DNA of 64,000 nucleotides from CAYORM01 sp964406375 (GTDB lineage: Bacteria > Pseudomonadota > Alphaproteobacteria > DSM-16000 > Inquilinaceae), in the NCBI GenBank assembly GCA_964406375.1, contig CAYORM010000002.1, positions 43,190 through 107,189 on the forward strand. The letters are read 5' to 3'. The notes beneath the pieces were generated by a model that searched no databases, was not told where the DNA came from, and worked only from the letters and a program-made list of their open reading frames with translations. The translations under genes and the position numbers were made by a program. The first letter of the stretch is position 1. Every line of letters starts with the position of its first letter. Below are positions 7,724 through 15,742 of the stretch, in pieces.

Positions 7724-8706
7724 GCCTCGCCCTCCCGCCGGCGCGACAGATAGAAGACGGCGCCCGCAAACAGCACGGAGAGGATCATCACCATTCCCTG
7801 GAACACGCCGGTGTAGAAGGAGGCAACACCGGTCGAGAACAGCACCTTCTGCATCAGCATGAGCGTCGCGGCGCCGATCATCGAGCCGATGACGCCGCCG
7901 GCGCCGCCGGAGAAGGAGGTGCCGCCCAGCGCCACCGCGGCGAAGGACAGCAGAAGGAAGGGCTGGCCGGCGGCCGGGCTGCCGGTCGCGGTCTGCGCCG
8001 CCAGCATGTAGGCGGCACAGCCATAGAGCACGCCCGCGAGGCAGAAACCGGTGAAGCGGGTGCGCCGCACATCGATGCCGGCGAGCATCGCCGCCGTCTC
8101 GTCCCGGCCGACGGCATAAAGCGCGAGCCCGACATTGAGCCGGCGGAAGAAGAGCCACAGCGCCACGACGCCGAGCGCGATCAGCAGCGAGATCGGGACG
8201 ATGCCGAACAGCGAGCCGGTGAGCTCATAGGCGATCCAGTCGGAGACATAGCCGCCCGGCGCCGGCAGGATCAGAAGCGAGATGCCCTGGCAGACGATCA
8301 TCGTGCCGAGGGTCGCGGCGATCGACTGGATACGCAGATAGGCGATCAGGAAGCCGTTCACCGCGCCGACCACGAGGCCGATCGCCATCGCCATCGCGAG
8401 GTTGACGAGTGCCCCGAGCGGCCCCTCCATCGGGTGCACCGCGATGACCACATTCGCGAGCGAGATGACGCCCGCCACCGACAGGTCGAAGCCGCCCTGC
8501 AACACCGCGAAGGTCTGGCCGGCCGCCGCCAGCATCAGCGGCAGCGAGTTGTTGAGCAGGCTCTCGATGGAGAAGAGCGAGAGCGCCGAAGGCTGGGCCG
8601 CGGCATAGACCGCATACAGCACGACATAGACGATGGCGATCAGGACGGCGCCCTGGGCGAGCAGCCCGAGCGGCGCGCGCTTTCCGGCCCGCGCGACATC
8701 GGTCAT
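7720..8706 (-). CDS. Ribose-type ABC transporter permease (first)
   Basis: RbsC-like membrane permease, 328 residues. It has the family segments TFAVLQGGFDLSVAGVISL, LYAVGRDETAAMLAGIDVRR and AVALGGTSFSGGAGG, with about nine hydrophobic stretches. The ATG overlaps the ATPase stop (ATGA), and its own stop overlaps the second permease. Two different permeases in one locus indicate a heterodimeric channel. The transported ligand is unknown; the family typically imports pentoses, polyols and autoinducer-2-type sugars. Confidence 0.93.
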   Translation of the reverse strand: MTDVARAGKRAPLGLLAQGAVLIAIVYVVLYAVYAAAQPSALSLFSIESLLNNSLPLMLAAAGQTFAVLQGGFDLSVAGVISLANVVIAVHPMEGPLGALVNLAMAMAIGLVVGAVNGFLIAYLRIQSIAATLGTMIVCQGISLLILPAPGGYVSDWIAYELTGSLFGIVPISLLIALGVVALWLFFRRLNVGLALYAVGRDETAAMLAGIDVRRTRFTGFCLAGVLYGCAAYMLAAQTATGSPAAGQPFLLLSFAAVALGGTSFSGGAGGVIGSMIGAATLMLMQKVLFSTGVASFYTGVFQGMVMILSVLFAGAVFYLSRRREGEA

Positions 8707-10286
8707 GGATGCATCTCCGCGGCGGGTGCCGGCGATGGTGGGGGTGGCGGCGCATGCCCAGCGCCATCCGCAGACGCACGCCCGGCGGTCGGCACGCCAT
8801 GCGCGGCCGACAGCAGGATCTCCTCCGACAGCGCCTCGCGATCGAACGTCGCCTCGACCCGGCCGCGATAGAGGACGAGGCAGCGGTCGCAGAGATGGAC
8901 GAGTTCGGAGAGTTCCGACGAGTAGACCACGATCGCACCGCCACGGTCGGCGAAGTCGCGCATCAGCGCATAGATTGCCTGCTTCGTGCCGACATCGACA
9001 CCGCGCGTCGGGTCGAACATCACGAGGCAGCGGGCACCGGTCATCAGCGCGCGGGCGAGCACCGCCTTCTGCTGGTTGCCGCCCGACAGATCGTTCATCC
9101 GGAAGCCGAAATAGCGTTCGGAGAGCTCCACGGCACGCGCCGCATCGGCGATCGCCGCCGCGTCGCGGCGGGCGGAGACGAGGCCGCCACGGGCGATCTG
9201 CCCGAGCGCCGGCAGCGAGATGTTCGCCGCCGCCCGCAGGCCCCCGAAGATCCCCTCGACCTTGCGCTCTTCGGGAACGAAGGCGACGCCGATGCCGCTC
9301 GCCAGCGCCTTGCGCGGCGAGGTCAGCCGGACAGGCGTGCCGCCGAGCAGGATGGTGCCGCCGAGCTTCGGGTTGAGGCCGGCGAGGGCGCGGAACAGAT
9401 CCGCCTGCCCCTGCCCTTCGAGCGCCGCGAAGCCGAGGATCTCGCCCTCATGGAGGGTGAAATCCACGCCGCGGAGCCGGCCGCCGGCGAGGCCGCGGCC
9501 CTCGAGCACGACCGGCCGGTCTGCCCGCGGTTGCGGCCGGGCCGGAAAGCGCGCCTGCGGCGAGCGGCCGACCATCATGCGGAAGATCTCGTCATCATCG
9601 ACATTGTCGAGCGGCACGGTGCCGATCGACTGGCCGTTGCGCAGCACGGTGGCGCGGCGGCACAGCGCCCGCACCTCGCCGAGCCGGTGTGAGATATAGA
9701 GGACGGCCGTCCCCTGCTCGGTCAGCCGCCCGATCTGCCGGAACAGCCAGCTCGTATCGGGCAGGGCCGCGGTGGGCTCGTCGAGGATCAGGAGGCGGGG
9801 CCCGTGACCGAAGGCGCGCAGGATCTCCACCCGCTGCTTCTCGGCGAGGCTGAGGCGTGCCACCGGCGCGGTCGGATCGATGTCGGTCGCCTCGTAGCGT
9901 TCGAGAATGGCGCGCGCCGCGGCCTGGATGTCGCTGCTCGATGCCGGCACCAGCGGCCGCGGCGAGACGCGCGGCAACAGTAGGTTCTCGGCGACCGTGA
10001 GGTTGGGAAGGAGGCTCAGCTCCTGGAAGGCGGTCGCGACACCGGCGGCGCGGGCGGCTGGGATGGAGTGCGGTGCGTAGGGGCGGCCATCCAGCGTGAG
10101 GCTGCCGCCATTCGGCCGCACGACGCCGCTGAGGATCTTCACGAGGGTAGATTTGCCGGCGCCGTTCTCGCCGAGGATGGCATGGACCTCGCCCGCCTCG
10201 GCCTCCATGGACACATCGCTCAGCGCCACAGTCGCGCCGTAGCGCTTGGTCAGACCTTTGACGACGAGAAGGCTCGACGCGCCCAT
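8703..10286 (-). CDS. Ribose-type ABC transporter ATP-binding protein (two ATPase domains)
   Basis: Cytoplasmic ATPase of the RbsA/XylG/MglA type, 527 residues with tandem nucleotide-binding domains. Domain 1 has Walker A GENGAGKST, an altered signature (LSLAEKQRVEI) and Walker B LLILDEPTAALP. Domain 2 has the degenerate Walker A usual in this family (ALEGQGQADL), signature LSGGNQQKAVLARAL and Walker B-like CLVMFDPTRGVDVG, with Phe-Asp-Pro in place of the usual Asp-Glu-Pro. It is the first gene of the operon and overlaps the first permease by four bases. A 24-bp operator-like palindrome lies 50 bp upstream of its start. Confidence 0.94.
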   Translation of the reverse strand: MGASSLLVVKGLTKRYGATVALSDVSMEAEAGEVHAILGENGAGKSTLVKILSGVVRPNGGSLTLDGRPYAPHSIPAARAAGVATAFQELSLLPNLTVAENLLLPRVSPRPLVPASSSDIQAAARAILERYEATDIDPTAPVARLSLAEKQRVEILRAFGHGPRLLILDEPTAALPDTSWLFRQIGRLTEQGTAVLYISHRLGEVRALCRRATVLRNGQSIGTVPLDNVDDDEIFRMMVGRSPQARFPARPQPRADRPVVLEGRGLAGGRLRGVDFTLHEGEILGFAALEGQGQADLFRALAGLNPKLGGTILLGGTPVRLTSPRKALASGIGVAFVPEERKVEGIFGGLRAAANISLPALGQIARGGLVSARRDAAAIADAARAVELSERYFGFRMNDLSGGNQQKAVLARALMTGARCLVMFDPTRGVDVGTKQAIYALMRDFADRGGAIVVYSSELSELVHLCDRCLVLYRGRVEATFDREALSEEILLSAAHGVPTAGRASADGAGHAPPPPPSPAPAAEMHP

Positions 10287-10335
10287 TCATCCTCCCGCGC
10301 CGCCCCCGGTCGGACCCCGGGATATGCCGGCGAGA

Positions 10336-10359
10336 TTTTATGCAACCGCTTGCATAAAA
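10336..10359. promoter_or_regulatory. LacI-type operator upstream of the ABC operon
   Basis: Inverted repeat with perfect 10-base arms TTTTATGCAA and TTGCATAAAA around the centre CCGC. It is AT-rich at the flanks in an otherwise GC-rich region and sits 50-73 bp upstream of the ATPase start. The arms contain the same ATGCAA half-site and central CpG as the palindrome at 6565-6580. It is the probable main operator for the operon running to position 1. Confidence 0.75.
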
Positions 10360-10418
10360 CTGCGCTGCTCAGCCGGGAGGTGTCAAGACCGGCCGCGCAT
10401 GGTCCTGCAACCGGTCTC

Positions 10419-10473
10419 TCAACCATTCGGTTGACTGTTTGTCTCGCCGCATGTTACTAAACCATATGGTTGA
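10419..10473 (+). promoter_or_regulatory. Pair of ArsR-type inverted repeats
   Basis: The first repeat (10419-10434) has arms TCAACC and GGTTGA around ATTC. The second (10460-10471) is the perfect palindrome AACCATATGGTT, extended to TAAACCATATGGTTGA. From memory, repeats of this type precede ArsR-SRPBCC gene pairs, with the ATGG of the repeat serving as the ArsR start. Here that ATG (10466) opens only nine codons before a stop. Confidence 0.5.
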
Positions 10474-10639
10474 GGACGATGCCCTCGGGCCGTGAGGCCC
10501 GCTTCTGTACCGGGCCGATCCCGGCCGTCGGGTGGCGCGGCAGGGTTGCCGTTGAGCGATGTCGGCTCTGTCGCCCTTCGGCCCGCGCACGTTGCGGCAG
10601 GGAGGGTCCGTCCTCCATCTCGACAGGGAGACGCATCTG

Positions 10640-11185
10640 ATGGGAGTCGACACCATGGCCGCGCATGGCCAGCTGCTCGGCAGCGATACGATCCGCTTCG
10701 AGCGGCTGCTGCCCGGCCCCGTGGAACGGGTCTGGAGCTTTCTCACCGATCCCGACAAGCGGGCGGGCTGGCTCGCCGGCGGACCGATCGCGCTCGCGGC
10801 CGGCGGTGCGGTTCGGCTCGAATTCCGCCATGCCGCGCTGTCGCCGGAGCCTGGCGACATTCCCGACCGCTTCCGCCACATGGAAGACGGGGCGACGCTG
10901 CGCGGCCGGGTGACACGCTGTGATCCGCCCCGCCTTCTCGCCTTCACCTGGGGCGAGGATGCCGACGCCTCGGAAGTGACGTTTGAGCTCGCCCCGGTGG
11001 GCCCCTCCGTCCGGCTGATCCTGACGCATCGCGGGATCTCCGGCCGCCCGACGATGCTGATGGTGTCGGCGGGCTGGCACACCCATCTCGCGATATTGGA
11101 GGCCCGGCTCGACGGCCGTACGACGGCGAATTTCTGGACGCTGTTCGCCGCGGCCGAGGCCGAGTACGAGGCGCACCTGCCCTGA
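10640..11185 (+). CDS. SRPBCC (Aha1/AHSA1-like) domain protein
   Basis: A 181-residue protein of the START/Bet v 1-like SRPBCC fold, AHSA1 branch. The opening FERLLPGPVERVWSFLTDPDKRA is typical (quoted in parts: PGPVERVWSFLTDP), as are the central LAFTWGEDA and the C-terminal GWHTHLAILEARL. These domains form a hydrophobic ligand pocket; in bacteria they are usually cotranscribed with an ArsR repressor. No ArsR gene is present upstream, although ArsR-type operators are. The ATG at 10640 has an AGGGAG site ten bases upstream; the ATG at 10655 is an alternative. Ligand and function are unknown. Confidence 0.88.
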   Translation: MGVDTMAAHGQLLGSDTIRFERLLPGPVERVWSFLTDPDKRAGWLAGGPIALAAGGAVRLEFRHAALSPEPGDIPDRFRHMEDGATLRGRVTRCDPPRLLAFTWGEDADASEVTFELAPVGPSVRLILTHRGISGRPTMLMVSAGWHTHLAILEARLDGRTTANFWTLFAAAEAEYEAHLP

Positions 11186-11204
11186 GCGGCGGACAATAAG
11201 CGGC

Positions 11205-11236
11205 GGCGCCGCCCCAGCCATGCCCGGGACGGCGCC
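11205..11236. terminator. Possible bidirectional terminator hairpin
   Basis: Seven-base GC-only arms (GGCGCCG and CGGCGCC) flank an 18-base loop in the 62-bp gap between the convergent SRPBCC and TRAP binding-protein genes. No T-tract follows on either strand, so termination is inferred mainly from position. Confidence 0.35.
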
Positions 11237-11247
11237 CCCTCCCCCCC

Positions 11248-12291
11248 TCAACCGTAGCGGTAAGGCGGTCCCGCCTTCCGCATGGTCTCGGCATACTCCT
11301 TCAGGATCTGGACGACCCTGGCATTGCGCTCGCTGGTCGCCGCGATCTCGTCCCAGAAGCGCATCGCCTCGTCTTCGACCTGCTGCCACTCCGATTCCGG
11401 AATGGAGGTCAGCTCCAGCTTGCCGCCGGTGGTGCGGTAATGCGCCTCGCCCCACCAGTACCAGTGCTGGCGGTAGTAATGGGAGCTGTCGATCGTCAGC
11501 TGGAACAGCGTCTTAAGGTGCTCGGGCAGCGCCTCCCACTTCGCGGAGTTGACGAAGTAGGACCCGGCCCAGGCGCCGGAGATGTTGTTGGTCAGGTAGT
11601 ACTGGGTCACATCGGCCCAGCCGACGGTGTAGCACTCAGTGATGCCGCACCAGGCAACGCCATCAAGCTCACCCGTCTGGATCGCGACCTCGATGTCCTC
11701 CCAGGGCAGCGTCACCGGCACGACGCCGAAGCGCTGCAGGAAGCGGCCACCCGTCGGGAAGGTGAAGACGCGCAGCCCCTTCAGGTCCTCGAGGCTGCGG
11801 ATCGGCTTCACGGTCGCGAAGTTGCAGGGATCCCAGGCGCCGGTGGACAGCCAGGTGACCCCCTCGATCTCCGAATAGGCCTCCTCCCAGATCTCCTTCA
11901 GCCCCTTCCAGTGCCAGAGCACCGGCACGTCGAGCGAATAGCGCGAGGCGAAGGGGAAATAGGCGCCAAAGATCGAGACATCGACCGGCGAGGCCATCGA
12001 GTCATCATCACTCTGCGCGGCGTCGATCGTGCCGTTCTGCACGGCGCGGAACAGCTCGCCCTGCGGCACGAGCTGGTCGGCATAGTAGAGGTCGATGACC
12101 ATCTCGCCATTGGCCGCCTTGTTGAAGGCGTCGACGGCCGGCTTGATCACATGCTCGCCGAGCGACGCCCCGGCATAGGTCTGCATCCGCCAGCGGATCT
12201 GGTCCTGCGCGCGGACGACGGCCGGCGCAGCCAGCGTCGCGGCGCCGACCGTGGACAGCCCGGCGGTCTTCAGGAAATCGCGCTTTCTCAT
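11248..12291 (-). CDS. dctP: TRAP transporter substrate-binding protein (DctP family)
   Basis: Extracytoplasmic solute receptor of the TRAP DctP family, 347 residues. The N-terminus RKRDFLKTAG followed by a hydrophobic stretch and AAPAVVRAQ resembles a Tat-type signal peptide, although the twin-Arg pair is RKR rather than RR. The mature part has the family pattern IRWRMQTYAGASL, LEDLKGLRVFTFPTGG and a typical helix-rich C-terminus. It is last in the DctQ-DctM-DctP order and starts 49 bases after the large permease. TRAP receptors bind organic anions such as keto acids and dicarboxylates; the ligand is not identified. ATG at 12291 is preceded by GGAG. Confidence 0.92.
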   Translation of the reverse strand: MRKRDFLKTAGLSTVGAATLAAPAVVRAQDQIRWRMQTYAGASLGEHVIKPAVDAFNKAANGEMVIDLYYADQLVPQGELFRAVQNGTIDAAQSDDDSMASPVDVSIFGAYFPFASRYSLDVPVLWHWKGLKEIWEEAYSEIEGVTWLSTGAWDPCNFATVKPIRSLEDLKGLRVFTFPTGGRFLQRFGVVPVTLPWEDIEVAIQTGELDGVAWCGITECYTVGWADVTQYYLTNNISGAWAGSYFVNSAKWEALPEHLKTLFQLTIDSSHYYRQHWYWWGEAHYRTTGGKLELTSIPESEWQQVEDEAMRFWDEIAATSERNARVVQILKEYAETMRKAGPPYRYG

Positions 12292-12340
12292 CTCCAATCT
12301 CCCTGTTTTTTCAGCTTGGATCCGCGTCTTCGGCGGCCCT

Positions 12341-13666
12341 TCACCGGCCGGAATAGACCTCCGGCAGGAAGAGCGCGATGTCCGGGAAGGCCATGACGAT
12401 CGCCACCGTCAGCATCATGATGAAGGCGAAGGGCACGATGGATCGGTAGATGTCCCCCAACGTGATCTCCTTCGGTGCCATCGCCCGCATGAGGAAGAGA
12501 TTATAGCCGAAGGGCGGCGTGATATAAGCGATCTGGCAGGTCATCACGTAAAGGACGCCGAACCAGATCGGGCTGAATTCCAGTGCGATCACCAGCGGGA
12601 TGTACAGCGGCGCGACGATCACCAGCATCGCCGTGTCGTCGAGGAACATGCCCATGACGACGAAGGACAGCAGGATCATCACGAGGATCGTCCAGCGATC
12701 CAGCTCCCAGGTGTGAAGGAACAGCGCCTCGATGGCGCGTACCGCCCCGAGCCCGTCATAGACCGCGCCGAAGCAGAGTGCGGCGAGGATGATCCACAGG
12801 AACATGCAGCTGATCGCCAGCGTCTGGCGGATCGTCCGCTCCAGCACATCGCGCGTCAGCCGCCCCTTCACCAGCGCCGCGATCATCGCCGCCGCGGCCC
12901 CGACCGCCGAGCTCTCGACGAGGCTCGTCACCCCCGTCATGAACAGGCCCATCATCGAGCCGAAGATGACGACCGGCAGCAGCCCGGCCCGCAGCAGGGC
13001 GAGCTTCTCGCCCAGCGGCATCGCCTCACGACCCTCGCTCGGCATCGCCGGCCCGAGCTCAGGCTGAAGGCGGCAACGGATCACGATGTAGAGGATGAAC
13101 ATCGCCGCCATCAGCAGGCCGGGCAGGATCCCGGCGAGCCAGAGCTGCAGCACCGGCTGGCGGGCGATCATCGCGTAAAGGACGAGCACCACGCTCGGCG
13201 GGATGAGGATGCCGAGCGAGCTGCCCGCCTGGATCACGCCGGTGACCATCACCTTGTCGTAGCCGCGCCGCAGCATCTCGGGCAGCGCGATGGTCGCGCC
13301 GATCGCCATGCCGGCGACGCTGAGCCCGTTCATCGCCGAGATCAGCACCATGAGGCCGATCGTGCCGATCGCCAGCCCGCCGCGCACCGGCCCCATCCAG
13401 ACATGGAACATCCGGTAGAGATCGCTGGCGATGCCGGATTCCGACAGCACGTAGCCCATCAGGACGAACATCGGCAGTGTCAGGAGGGCGTACCAGTTCA
13501 GCACCACGAAGCTGGCGTTGAACGGCATCTCCGATGCGCCGTCACCCCACAGCAACAGCGCCGCAGCCGAGGCGACGAAGCCGATCGCACCGAAGACCCG
13601 CTGCCCGGTGAGCAGCAGCACCATCAGCGACGAGAACATCAAAAGGGTAATGAGCTCGTAGCTCAT
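12341..13666 (-). CDS. dctM: TRAP transporter large permease (DctM)
   Basis: Large membrane subunit of a TRAP transporter, 441 residues with about 12 hydrophobic segments. Family segments include MSYELITLLMFSSLMVLLLT (N-terminus), GLSVAGMAIGATIALPEM, SLGILIPPSVVLVLYAMIA and ITPPFGYNLFLMRAMAP. The last two correspond to conserved loops implicated in sodium-coupled transport. Together with the small permease and receptor it forms a complete sodium-driven importer. The ATG at 13666 lies 28 bases after the DctQ stop; an upstream extension into that gene is not credible. Confidence 0.94.
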   Translation of the reverse strand: MSYELITLLMFSSLMVLLLTGQRVFGAIGFVASAAALLLWGDGASEMPFNASFVVLNWYALLTLPMFVLMGYVLSESGIASDLYRMFHVWMGPVRGGLAIGTIGLMVLISAMNGLSVAGMAIGATIALPEMLRRGYDKVMVTGVIQAGSSLGILIPPSVVLVLYAMIARQPVLQLWLAGILPGLLMAAMFILYIVIRCRLQPELGPAMPSEGREAMPLGEKLALLRAGLLPVVIFGSMMGLFMTGVTSLVESSAVGAAAAMIAALVKGRLTRDVLERTIRQTLAISCMFLWIILAALCFGAVYDGLGAVRAIEALFLHTWELDRWTILVMILLSFVVMGMFLDDTAMLVIVAPLYIPLVIALEFSPIWFGVLYVMTCQIAYITPPFGYNLFLMRAMAPKEITLGDIYRSIVPFAFIMMLTVAIVMAFPDIALFLPEVYSGR

Positions 13667-13694
13667 GCGGTCGTCCGGATCCGACGGCGCGCGG

Positions 13695-14207
13695 TCACGG
13701 CAGGGGCTCGCCCCGCGCCGCCGCGAGATCCCTGAAGAAGGTGGCAATCGCCTGCAGCAGCATGAGCGCGATGCCGATGCACATGATGATCTTGATCGGC
13801 GCCAGCGGCGGTGCCCAGGCGGTGTAGTTTCGCTGGTCGTAGGTCAATGCATATTCCGTACTCGAAATCCCACCAGCGAGGAGAAAGACGAGGTAGAAGA
13901 TCAGGAAGAATATCGTGAACGCGTCCGTCGTCGCCCGTCGTCGCGGCGACAGCTTCGAATAGATCAGATCCATGCGGACATGGGCGTCGAGCTGCATCGA
14001 ATACGCCCCGCCGAGAAGATAGTAGCCGGCCATAACGAACTGCCCCATCTCCACCGCCCAGTTGACGGGCTGCCCGAGCAGCGTGCGCGAGATGGAAGAG
14101 TAGAGAAGGATGCCGAGCAGCACGAAAACGAGATACATCGCCAGCCGCCCGACGCGGCGGTTCACGGCCTCGACCCAACGGACATAGAGTCTAATCGGCC
14201 GTGGCAT
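13695..14207 (-). CDS. dctQ: TRAP transporter small permease (DctQ)
   Basis: Small membrane subunit of a TRAP transporter, 170 residues with four hydrophobic segments. The DctQ family pattern is visible: FVLLGILLYSSISRTLL, then W-A-V-E-M in NWAVEMGQFVM, then LDAHVRMDLIY. It starts with ATG and an AGGGAGG site. It is the first gene of the TRAP set and begins 24 bases after the stop of the N-formylglutamate-amidohydrolase-like gene, so the four genes are probably one transcript. Confidence 0.92.
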   Translation of the reverse strand: MPRPIRLYVRWVEAVNRRVGRLAMYLVFVLLGILLYSSISRTLLGQPVNWAVEMGQFVMAGYYLLGGAYSMQLDAHVRMDLIYSKLSPRRRATTDAFTIFFLIFYLVFLLAGGISSTEYALTYDQRNYTAWAPPLAPIKIIMCIGIALMLLQAIATFFRDLAAARGEPLP

Positions 14208-14231
14208 CCAGAACCTCCCTGCCCCGCCCCG

Positions 14232-15053
14232 TCACCCGGCCCGCCCGGCATCGGCTCGGGCGTCGCTGGCCGCCTCGGCGAGGCCGGGCAGCGCCGCGCG
14301 CAGCCAGCCGGCGAAGCGCCTGGCCATGGCGCGCTGCGCGTCCGGGGTCGCGATCAGGTCGTTGCGGAACTCGATCATCGCATTCTCGAGCCTGTGCGGC
14401 AGCGCATGCACGAGCAGCGTGTGGGTGACGCCGTCGGCCGGCCCATAGGGCTCGTTCCGGGCGACGCGGAGTGCCCCGTCCGCGGCGGCTGCATCGAGCA
14501 GCCGGTCAGCGAGGCGTGCATCGCTGTCGTGCAGGATGCCGACCTCGACAGACCGGTGGACCCCGTGGAAGACCGGGGTGAAGGAATGGATCGTCACCAG
14601 CGCCGGCGGCCGTCCTGTCGCCAGCTTCCGGGCGATCGCCGCGGCGACCGCGTCACGGAACGGGAAATAATAGCGCTCGGCCCGCGCCCGCCTGTCGGCC
14701 TCTGTCAGACCGGCATTGCCGGGGATCACGTGGATCTCGCTCCGCTCCGGCATGGCGCTCGGCGCTTCGGGCGGACGATTGCAGTCGTAGACGAGACGGG
14801 AGACCCGCGAGGCGATCAGCGGAGCGTCGAACATCTCCGACAAGGCGACAGCCACGCCGAGCGCGCCAGGATCCCAGGCGGCGTGGCTCAGCCGCGTCTC
14901 CTCGCTCAGCCCTAGCCCGTCGAGTTCCGCAGGGATCGTGTTCGAGGCGTGCTCGCAGATCAGGATGAGATCGGCCGTGCCGTTCTCGTTGATCCGGGCG
15001 AGCACCTCCTCCGCCGAGGGGCGGTCGATCTCACTGCGACCTGTCGTGGCCAA
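14232..15053 (-). CDS. N-formylglutamate amidohydrolase family protein
   Basis: Metal-dependent hydrolase of the FGase family. Signature segments are CEHASNTIPAEL, RVSRLVYDCNRPPEA, VTIHSFTPVFHG and EVGILHDSDARLADRLLDAA. Family members hydrolyse N-formylglutamate in histidine degradation or act on related formyl amides. No other hut gene is near, so the substrate may instead be what the adjacent TRAP system imports. I chose a TTG start at 15053 (273 residues) because GGAGGGGGA lies just upstream and the family is about 260-290 long. The open frame extends to a GTG at 15221, but that adds an Arg-rich leader unlike the family. Confidence 0.82.
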   Translation of the reverse strand: MATTGRSEIDRPSAEEVLARINENGTADLILICEHASNTIPAELDGLGLSEETRLSHAAWDPGALGVAVALSEMFDAPLIASRVSRLVYDCNRPPEAPSAMPERSEIHVIPGNAGLTEADRRARAERYYFPFRDAVAAAIARKLATGRPPALVTIHSFTPVFHGVHRSVEVGILHDSDARLADRLLDAAAADGALRVARNEPYGPADGVTHTLLVHALPHRLENAMIEFRNDLIATPDAQRAMARRFAGWLRAALPGLAEAASDARADAGRAG

Positions 15054-15253
15054 AGGCTCCCCCTCCGCCGAAGGTCGCCATATTTCCAGATCGAGAAGGA
15101 CAGTCAAGCGCCGATCGGCCGCCGCTGTGGCCGGCCGGACGATGGTTCGCCCGCGCAACAACCCCCGTTCAGGGGAGTGTCGGCGCGCAGCTGCCGGGCG
15201 ATGATGGCGCTTCGTCGCCACAGCCCGACGGGCGAGAACGTAAAGGGGGACCC

Positions 15254-15721
15254 ATGACCTGCCACCGCGATGCCGGGCGCATGCCCGTACTGCGTCTTGC
15301 TGCCGGCGCCGCCATCGCCGCGGCGGCGTCGGCGCTGGCGGTGCCGGCCACGGCCCAGTCGAGCTTCGAGATCGAGGTCTGCAACCGCTCGCCCTATACA
15401 GCCGCGGTGGCCTCCTCCTACCAGCGCGCCTCGGAGTTCAATACCGACTATTGGTACTTCGAGGGCTGGGATGTGATCCGCTCGGGCGCCTGTCAGGTCA
15501 TCGGCTACACGCCAAACCGGTACTTCTACATCTACGCCACTGAACACAACAATCCCGACCGCCACTGGGCCGGCGATTTCAACCTGTGCGCGGACTATCC
15601 GGGCCCCTTCGGTTATGTGCTTCACATCCACGAGGATTGCCCGCGCGGCTCATCAATCGAGCGCTTCACCCAATACTATATTTCCCCCGGTTATACCGGC
15701 ATGACGGTCTATCTCGACTGA
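15254..15721 (+). CDS. Secreted DUF1036 domain protein
   Basis: A 155-residue exported protein. A signal peptide with a long alanine-rich core spans residues 1-35 and ends in AVPATAQ. The mature part matches DUF1036: EVCNRSPYTAAVASSY, then EGWDVIRSGACQVIG, then LCADYPG and HEDCPRGSS, with conserved Cys residues likely forming disulfides in the periplasm. The ATG has an AAGGGGGA site. It is a single gene facing the SIR2-like gene. Function of the domain is unknown; a role in the envelope is inferred from export. Confidence 0.88.
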   Translation: MTCHRDAGRMPVLRLAAGAAIAAAASALAVPATAQSSFEIEVCNRSPYTAAVASSYQRASEFNTDYWYFEGWDVIRSGACQVIGYTPNRYFYIYATEHNNPDRHWAGDFNLCADYPGPFGYVLHIHEDCPRGSSIERFTQYYISPGYTGMTVYLD

Positions 15722-15742
15722 CGCGGGTCGCTGCGCGGGCGG

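Larger units (their letters stand above)
10287..10639. other. Divergent intergenic region with two classes of operator
   Basis: This 353-bp gap between the minus-strand ABC operon and the plus-strand SRPBCC gene holds the LacI-type palindrome at 10336-10359 and two ArsR-type inverted repeats at 10419-10473. It also has a short ORF of nine codons at 10466-10495 whose start lies in the second repeat, and a small hairpin with a GTGA tetraloop (10486-10501). I see no credible protein-coding gene from 10496 to 10639. Confidence 0.6.

Noticed and set aside
15054..15221. Longer N-terminus for the N-formylglutamate amidohydrolase-like protein
   Set aside because: The extra 56 residues are Arg/Ala-rich, lack family similarity, and the GTG at 15221 has no ribosome site, while the TTG at 15053 does.
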